The notes under the pieces are model-generated. The model searched no databases and was not told the DNA's origin. It saw nothing but the letters and a program-made list of their open reading frames with translations. The position numbers and the translations under genes were made by a program. Of a stretch of DNA of 64,000 bases, positions 59,161 through 64,000 are shown one piece after another; positions within the stretch are counted from its first letter, which is position 1; every line of letters starts with the position of its first letter. The stretch comes from JAWLBY01 sp041687455. GTDB taxonomy: Bacteria; Pseudomonadota; Gammaproteobacteria; Xanthomonadales; Xanthomonadaceae. The stretch lies in the NCBI GenBank assembly GCA_041687455.1, contig JAWLBY010000002.1, positions 62,001-126,000 on the forward strand, in the 5' to 3' direction.

Positions 59161-59547
59161 ATGTCTGGCACTCCTGGCACTGCGAACCTCGTCGTCCGCC
59201 GCGGCGCCACCTGGAAGACGATGTTCACCTACAAGACGAAGGACGGCGTAGCGATCGACCTCACCGGCTACCAGGCGCGCGCGCAGGTGCGCGAGCGGCC
59301 GGACTCGCCGGGCGATCCGATCCTCGAGCTGCTGTCCACCGGTGGCTCGCCACGAATCACGATCACGCCGGCCGATGGCAAGGTCGTGATCAATGTCAGC
59401 TCGGCCGACACGCCGCTGCTGAGCCCGCAGAACGTCCAGCGCGAGCTGGTTTACGACATCGAGCTGTACGACGACAGCGTGTCGCCGGTATACGTCATCG
59501 CCTTCGTTCGCGGCGCGCTCACCGTGCTGCCGGAGGTGACGCGGTGA
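59161..59547 (+). CDS. Phage structural protein, BppU-N-like beta domain (128 aa)
   Basis: The product starts SGTPGTANLVVRRGATWKTM and continues DGVAIDLTGYQARAQVRERP, then a C-terminal strand set (YDIELYDDSVSPVYVIAFVR). This resembles the N-terminal domain of small baseplate/upper-fibre proteins. First gene of a fibre block between the capsid and head-tail joining genes. Function is inferred from pattern and context. Confidence 0.6.
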   Translation: MSGTPGTANLVVRRGATWKTMFTYKTKDGVAIDLTGYQARAQVRERPDSPGDPILELLSTGGSPRITITPADGKVVINVSSADTPLLSPQNVQRELVYDIELYDDSVSPVYVIAFVRGALTVLPEVTR

Positions 59548-59945
59548 CCGAGACGGTCATCGAGGTCATCGACGAGCTCCGCGTCGTCGAACTGATCCAC
59601 GACGCACCGGTCATCGAGGTCCTGCAGCAGGACACTGTCGTCGAGGTCATCGACGCACAGCCGGTGATCGATGTGGTGGACCAATCGACCGTGGTCGAGC
59701 TCAGCGCGGCCGGGCCGCGTGGCGAACGCGGTCCCGCGGGCGCTCCGGGCGGCACGGCCCATGAGCACGTCCAGGAATCAGCCAGCACGACCTGGACGAT
59801 CAACCACAACCTCGGCTTCCGTCCGACCGTCGAGCTGCGCACGACCGGCGGCCACGAATTCTGGGGCGAGGTGCAGCACACCTCCGACAACCAGGTGGTG
59901 ATCCACCTGAACTCGCCGCTCGCCGGCTCCGCGCGTCTGATCTGA
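59544..59945 (+). CDS. Collagen-like fibre protein with VIEV repeats (133 aa)
   Basis: GTG overlaps the previous stop. The first 55 residues repeat a V-I-E/D-V pattern about every 7-9 residues (TVIEVIDELRVVEL, VIEVLQQ, VVEVIDAQPVIDVV). A short collagen-like stretch follows (GPRGERGPAGAPGG), then a beta domain (TTWTINHNLGFRPTVELRTT). This suggests a short trimeric fibre with an attachment head. Confidence 0.7.
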   Translation: MTETVIEVIDELRVVELIHDAPVIEVLQQDTVVEVIDAQPVIDVVDQSTVVELSAAGPRGERGPAGAPGGTAHEHVQESASTTWTINHNLGFRPTVELRTTGGHEFWGEVQHTSDNQVVIHLNSPLAGSARLI

Positions 59946-59952
59946 GGCTGCC

Positions 59953-60750
59953 ATGCCGATCCCCGTCAACACCAACCTCGACATGCTCAGCGCGAGCAGG
60001 ATCGAGAACCTTCCTGACCCGACCGACGCGCAGCACGCCGCCACCAAGGCGTACGTCGACAGTGCCTTGGAAGGCCTTGCGTGGAAGGACAGCGTCCGGT
60101 TCGCGACGACCGCCAACATCAACATCGCATCCCCCGGCTCGACGTTCGACGGCGGCACGGCGGCGACCAGCGACCGCGTTCTGGTGAAGGACCAGTCTGC
60201 CGCGGCCGAGAACGGCATCTACATCTGGAACGGCGCTGCCGCGGCGATGACGCGCGCGGCGGACGCCAACGCCGCCGCAGAGCTCGAACAGGCGGTGGTC
60301 ACGGTCGAGGAAGGCACGACCAACGCCGGCACGACGTGGCGGCAGAATGCGGTGAACTTCACGCTGGACACCGACGATGTCACGTGGTCCGCATTCGGCG
60401 ACACGGTGCCGCAGGCGACCGAGACGACGCAGGGCAAGATCGAGCTAGCCACCCAGTCCGAGGTCAACACCGGAACCGACACCGAGCGCGCGGTCACGCC
60501 GGCGACGCTCGCCGGCTACACCGGCTTCGCGAAGAAGTACAGCGCCACCTTCGGCGACGGCAGCAGCACCAGCTACGCCATCACCCACAACCTCGGGTCG
60601 CAGGATGTGGTCTGCATGATCCGGCTCGCCGGATCGCCGCACGACGCCGTGATCTGCGAGATCGAGGTCACCGACACCAACACGGTGACCGTCAAGGTCA
60701 ACAGCGCGCCGGCGTCGAACGCCTACCGCATCACTGTGCTGGGAGCCTGA
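59953..60750 (+). CDS. Phage fibre-like protein (265 aa)
   Basis: The phrases NLPDPTDAQHAATKAYVDSA, LEGLAWKDSVRFATTANINI and ENGIYIWNGAAAAMTRAADA are typical of phage fibre shaft proteins. The C-terminal domain (YAITHNLGSQDVVCMIRLAG) has a motif related to the previous gene's (INHNLGFRPTVEL). Probably displayed on the head or tail. Confidence 0.75.
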   Translation: MPIPVNTNLDMLSASRIENLPDPTDAQHAATKAYVDSALEGLAWKDSVRFATTANINIASPGSTFDGGTAATSDRVLVKDQSAAAENGIYIWNGAAAAMTRAADANAAAELEQAVVTVEEGTTNAGTTWRQNAVNFTLDTDDVTWSAFGDTVPQATETTQGKIELATQSEVNTGTDTERAVTPATLAGYTGFAKKYSATFGDGSSTSYAITHNLGSQDVVCMIRLAGSPHDAVICEIEVTDTNTVTVKVNSAPASNAYRITVLGA

Positions 60751-60753
60751 TCG

Positions 60754-62010
60754 ATGCCTGCCTCCGTTCGACACAATGCGGACATCGAGATCTGTGGAGA
60801 CGGTGGATTCCTGTCCCGGCTGAGTGCAAACGGCCTCACGTCCGATCGAACCCATGCGCTTCCCGACGCTTCCGGGACGCTGATGCTGGAGGGAGCCTCA
60901 GGTATCGGCGGTACCGACGACGTCACGCCGTGGCCGCACAGCGACATGGATACCGATTCACTGTTGACGCCGAACGGCTACTACTACGTAGCATCGGCCG
61001 CCGGATCGATCGCCAATGCGCCGCAGGCGACGGGCATATGGATCGTGCGGCATCAGATCGGGTCGGCAACCCTCAAAGGCGCGTCGCAGGTCGCGTGGCC
61101 TGTGCTGGACGGCGCATACGGAACATGGTTCCGGGTATCGCAGCCGGGCGGATCCGGCGGCTCGTTGCTGGTGTGGGGCGCGTGGCAGCGGGTCGGATCG
61201 GTCACCAGCGTCGGCCTATCGCTGCCGAGCGTTTTCTCTGTCAGCGGATCGCCGGTCACCGGATCGGGCACGCTGACCGCGACGCTGGCGAGCCAGTCGG
61301 CGAATCTGGTGTGGGCGAGCCCGGACGGATCGGCTGGCGCGCCGGTGTTCCGCACGCTGGCCGCGGCGGATATTCCGTCGCTGACGCTGGCGAAGATCGC
61401 GGATGCGGGGACGGCGGCGGCGAAGAACACTGGGACGACGGCGGGGACAGTGCCGTTGAATGGTGCGGGTGCATCATTTTCGACCCTAGCCACTTCAGGA
61501 AACCCGACATTTGGGTCAGGCGCAAACGCTACGCTCACGATAGCGCTCGGCGGCGAGTGCGACCTGAATTACACCAGAAATACTGCTGGCAGCGCGATCT
61601 ACGATTTCGTGGCGCGAGACAACTTGAACGATGGCACCCAGGGGCAGTTCTACCGCTTCGGGCTCGGTGGGAACGCCAGTTTTGCTTCAGCGCAGGGGTT
61701 CAAGGCGGACGCCGGCACAACAGTCGAGTGGCAACTCGGCATGAACGGCACGCTGGCTACATTCGTGTGTCGGAGCGGCGGCAACTTTGGTGTCGGCACG
61801 CCATCGCCGAGCGCAAAGCTCGACGTGGCCGGCGCAATCAAGGCCGCCACCTACACCTTCGCCACGCTGCCCGCAGGCGCATTCGGCATGAGCACATACA
61901 TCAGCGACTGCAATCAAACCCTCGCCGCCGGCATCGGCACGGCAGCCGCCGGCGGCGGCGCAAACCGCGTGCCCGTCTGGCACGACGGCACTCAATGGAT
62001 CATCGGATAA
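60754..62010 (+). CDS. Phage fibre-like protein (418 aa)
   Basis: The product is beta-rich and Gly/Ser/Thr-rich. It has VTSVGLSLPSVFSVSGSPVT and ATLASQSANLVWASPDGSAG, phrases frequent in phage fibres, and the tail-like VGTPSPSAKLDVAGAIKA that often precedes a fibre tip. ATG at 60754 follows the previous stop by 3 bases. Probably an adhesin of the virion. Confidence 0.75.
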   Translation: MPASVRHNADIEICGDGGFLSRLSANGLTSDRTHALPDASGTLMLEGASGIGGTDDVTPWPHSDMDTDSLLTPNGYYYVASAAGSIANAPQATGIWIVRHQIGSATLKGASQVAWPVLDGAYGTWFRVSQPGGSGGSLLVWGAWQRVGSVTSVGLSLPSVFSVSGSPVTGSGTLTATLASQSANLVWASPDGSAGAPVFRTLAAADIPSLTLAKIADAGTAAAKNTGTTAGTVPLNGAGASFSTLATSGNPTFGSGANATLTIALGGECDLNYTRNTAGSAIYDFVARDNLNDGTQGQFYRFGLGGNASFASAQGFKADAGTTVEWQLGMNGTLATFVCRSGGNFGVGTPSPSAKLDVAGAIKAATYTFATLPAGAFGMSTYISDCNQTLAAGIGTAAAGGGANRVPVWHDGTQWIIG

Positions 62011-62624
62011 TGGCCACCGAAAACCGACCCGCAGGCGCGCAACTCGTCATCCGCTGGAGCGCCGACAAGACGCTGAGCGGCCTGCACATCCAGTACACCG
62101 AGCAGGTCATCGATCTCGATACCGGACTGGCGATCGCCGTCGTCGACGGACCGGCGATCCCGATCGGCGATGCGGCCGGCGCGGTGCTGCTGGTCGATGC
62201 GGTCGGCGAGGTCGCCGCTGCCGCGCTGCAGGCCGAGCACGTCGAGCACGGACTGCGCCTGGCCGCCGAGGCCGAGCGCGACGCGCAGGCCGCCGCGCGC
62301 CAGCAGGCCGAGGCTGAGCGAGACCAGCGCGCGGCGGAGCGCGATGCGCTGCAGGCGGAGCTGGATCAGGTGCGTGGCGCGCACGGCCCGGACTTCATCC
62401 CGCAGGACGTGTTCATGGACCGATGGAAGACCGCCGAGCTGGCAGCGTTCTACGCCGCGAAGTCGTTCGACCCGATGCTCGAAGCGTTCGACGCGCTGGT
62501 GACTCGAATTGGCGGCGTCCGGATCGGATCAGAGCGGGCCGTCGACGGCCGGGCCTACCTGATCGAGCGCGGGATCCTCTCCGCAGAACGCGCGGACGCC
62601 GTGTTCGCGCCGGTGTCGGCGTGA
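62010..62624 (+). CDS. Coiled-coil virion protein (204 aa)
   Basis: ATG overlaps the previous stop by one base. A beta N-terminal domain (AQLVIRWSADKTLSGLHIQY), a central coiled coil of Ala/Glu/Arg/Gln (LAAEAERDAQAAARQQAEAE) and a helical C-terminal part (DVFMDRWKTAELAAFYAAKS) are seen. It may be a fibre base or chaperone. The family is unrecognised. Confidence 0.6.
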   Translation: MATENRPAGAQLVIRWSADKTLSGLHIQYTEQVIDLDTGLAIAVVDGPAIPIGDAAGAVLLVDAVGEVAAAALQAEHVEHGLRLAAEAERDAQAAARQQAEAERDQRAAERDALQAELDQVRGAHGPDFIPQDVFMDRWKTAELAAFYAAKSFDPMLEAFDALVTRIGGVRIGSERAVDGRAYLIERGILSAERADAVFAPVSA

Positions 62625-62652
62625 TGCTGGGCTCAGGCCAGGCGCTGCGCAA

Positions 62653-62991
62653 ATGAGCCAGAAGACTACTTTCCGCGCGCTCGACGCCAAGATTGCCCGG
62701 GTCTTAGCCCGGTCCGGACTGACCGATGCCGCAACGTACACGCCGCCAACCCGCGGCGCCGCGGCGCTCGCGCTCGATCGAGTGATGGTCGACCGCAACG
62801 TGCAACTGACTGGCGCCGATGGCCAGATCGTGATCGTCGACGCCACAGTGACCGTGTTCCTCGCCGACCTGTCCGGCATCGAGCCGGTGCACGGGGGCCG
62901 GTTCGTCGTCGAAGGCGAAACCTTCACGGTAGAACGGCAGGCCTCGAACGACGGCTCCCGCGTCGTGTGTGTTGTGAAGGAGGGACGATGA
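62653..62991 (+). CDS. Head-tail joining protein, gpFII-like (112 aa)
   Basis: The pattern NVQLTGADGQIVIVDATVTV, FLADLSGIEPVHGGRFVVEG, TFTVERQASNDGSRVVCVVK is like the gpFII/head-tail connector family. Location between head and tail-completion genes agrees. The stop overlaps the next ATG. Confidence 0.7.
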   Translation: MSQKTTFRALDAKIARVLARSGLTDAATYTPPTRGAAALALDRVMVDRNVQLTGADGQIVIVDATVTVFLADLSGIEPVHGGRFVVEGETFTVERQASNDGSRVVCVVKEGR

Positions 62992-63473
62992 GTACGCTTC
63001 CACGCGGTGAACGCGGCATGGTCGCGATCGAGGCGCAGCTCACCACGATTTCGCAGTCGCGCGGCTACTGGACCGACGCCGGCAGCAACGTGTTTCGCGC
63101 GCGCCAGAGCGCCGATGGCTCGGACCTTCCGTGCCTGATTCTGTGGGATGACGGCGAGCAGCCAGCGGGCGCGAGCGGCAGCACGAACCACTCGTCCGGC
63201 CAGATCCAGCGAACGATCGGCATCGAGGGCTACGTGAAGGCCGACCAGGCCGACACCGGCCGGCTGCTCGGGCTGGTGCAGGCCGACGTGATGAAGGCAT
63301 TGATGGGCTGGGCGTTCGAGGGCGGCGTGCGCGACGATGCTGGCCAGATCGGGGCGTTGAGCTATGCCGGTTCGCAGCCGATCCCGCGCGGAGACGGGTC
63401 GACCGTCGAGGGCGTCCGGGTCGCGTTCACGCTGTCCTACAAGCAGCGCTGGGTGGACCCGACCCGTGAATAG
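62988..63473 (+). CDS. Tail completion protein, gpU-like (161 aa)
   Basis: ATG at 62988 overlaps the previous stop. The middle has FRARQSADGSDLPCLILWDD and IQRTIGIEGYVKADQADTGR, and the end AFTLSYKQRWVDPTRE, a pattern seen in tail terminator/completion proteins. It caps the tail tube before joining to the head. Confidence 0.65.
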   Translation: MSTLPRGERGMVAIEAQLTTISQSRGYWTDAGSNVFRARQSADGSDLPCLILWDDGEQPAGASGSTNHSSGQIQRTIGIEGYVKADQADTGRLLGLVQADVMKALMGWAFEGGVRDDAGQIGALSYAGSQPIPRGDGSTVEGVRVAFTLSYKQRWVDPTRE

Positions 63474-63666
63474 CGTCCGGTTCGAGTTCGAACGCGAGCA
63501 GATCCATGCCGGCGCGCGCTACGCGCCAGGCGATCAGATTGACCTGCCGGAGGCGATTGCACTCCGTATGCGCGACGGCGGCGCCGGCAGGCTGTTGAAC
63601 GAGCCCGCTGCGGACCAACCCGCAACGCCGTCGCCGCGCACGCAGCACAAACAACGCCGCAGGTAA
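63466..63666 (+). CDS. Small phage virion-region protein (66 aa)
   Basis: GTG at 63466 overlaps the previous gene's end. The product (VRFEFEREQIHAGARYAPGD, QIDLPEAIALRMRDGGAG) is a small beta domain with a Gln/Pro-rich tail. It is frequent in phage tail modules but has no known function. Confidence 0.6.
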   Translation: MNSVRFEFEREQIHAGARYAPGDQIDLPEAIALRMRDGGAGRLLNEPAADQPATPSPRTQHKQRRR

Positions 63667-63690
63667 CCGCGGCATCACCCCGTCCCCCAT

Positions 63691-63718
63691 GAAAGGCCCG
63701 CCATCGAGCGGGCCTTTC
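63691..63718 (+). terminator. Hairpin before the last gene of the window
   Basis: GAAAGGCCCGC (63691-63701) pairs with GCGGGCCTTTC (63708-63718), followed by GCGTTTCTGGAG and the next start. This is the same arrangement as at 49756 and, in part, 58004. Confidence 0.65.
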
Positions 63719-63738
63719 GCGTTTCTGGAGATCGCGAA

Positions 63739-64000
63739 ATGCCTCTGTCCACCCACAGCAACGACTACATCTTCGGCCGCGGCGAACTGTTCGTCGACAT
63801 CTTCGACGACGCCGGCAACAAGCAGGGCGAGCGGTTCCTCGGCAACTGCCCGGGCTTCAATCTCTCGATCGAGTCCGAGCAGTTCGAGCATTTCAGCTCG
63901 ACCAGCGGCGTGCGCTCGAAGGACCTGACCGTCACCACGTCGGTCAACTTCAACGCGTCGATCCAGTGCGACGACGTGTCTGCCGCGAACCTGGCGCTGT
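63739..64000 (+). CDS. Probable tail tube protein, cut by window edge
   Basis: The frame opens with ATG at 63739 after CTGGAG and is open to the window end (87 codons). It reads NDYIFGRGELFVDIFDDAGN, then GERFLGNCPGFNLSIESEQF and LTVTTSVNFNASIQ, a beta-rich pattern with a conserved NCPGF turn as in phage tail tube proteins. Position after the tail completion gene agrees. Confidence 0.7.
   Translation, partial: MPLSTHSNDYIFGRGELFVDIFDDAGNKQGERFLGNCPGFNLSIESEQFEHFSSTSGVRSKDLTVTTSVNFNASIQCDDVSAANLAL

Overview
The window is GC-rich DNA from a gammaproteobacterium. The chromosomal left part has the gene order tRNA(Pro-Arg-His-Lys-Leu)-tig-clpP-clpX-lon-hupB-tRNA(Val-Asp)-ppiD, followed by fabI/gloB-methyltransferase-rnhA-dnaQ. 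That order, with the codon use, points to a Xanthomonadales/Lysobacterales-like lineage; this is an inference, because no 16S gene is present.

Layout. 1-10.6 kb: an edge-truncated lipoprotein, five tRNAs, the ATP-dependent proteolysis cluster, HU, two more tRNAs and a periplasmic folding factor. 10.7-14.4 kb: enoyl-ACP reductase, glyoxalase II, a SAM methyltransferase, RNase HI and the Pol III epsilon subunit. 14.4-28.1 kb: a multiheme cytochrome c, then a possible signalling/surface locus (membrane Ser/Thr kinase, PP2C phosphatase, a 2041-residue Ig-domain autotransporter and a Sel1/coiled-coil/caspase-like protein), with a 0.9 kb gene-free, repeat-rich spacer inside it.

From tRNA-Ser(CGA) at 28.1 kb to the right edge the DNA is a lambda-like prophage that leaves the window inside a probable tail gene. 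Its left (minus-strand) early operon runs from an antirepressor at 34.1 kb to an AlpA-like protein beside the tRNA. The immunity region (about 35-39 kb) has two divergent repressor-type promoters with matching operators of the form TAAAC-N5-GTTTA spaced 21 bp apart. Between them lie hicAB, exported proteins, and a repressor-led operon that also carries a HipA-like kinase and a DUF3037-like partner. The rightward operon encodes Cro-like and CII-like regulators, replication proteins, a VRR-NUC nuclease, a C5 methyltransferase, a Ref-like nuclease, a helicase/methyltransferase fusion, lysis proteins, terminase, portal, protease, decoration and capsid proteins, a fibre-gene block, and head-tail joining genes.

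The most unusual feature is at 29.0-30.6 kb. Four integron attC sites delimit four gene cassettes with no integron integrase in the window (a CALIN-type cluster), inserted in the prophage left operon. Each cassette begins with bases that pair with the R'' box of its own attC. All cassette genes are reversed relative to attC orientation, so they run with the phage operon. One attC is split exactly at the integrase cleavage triplet by a 168 bp inverted-repeat element. I found no CRISPR array, rRNA, or integrase of either kind in the window.
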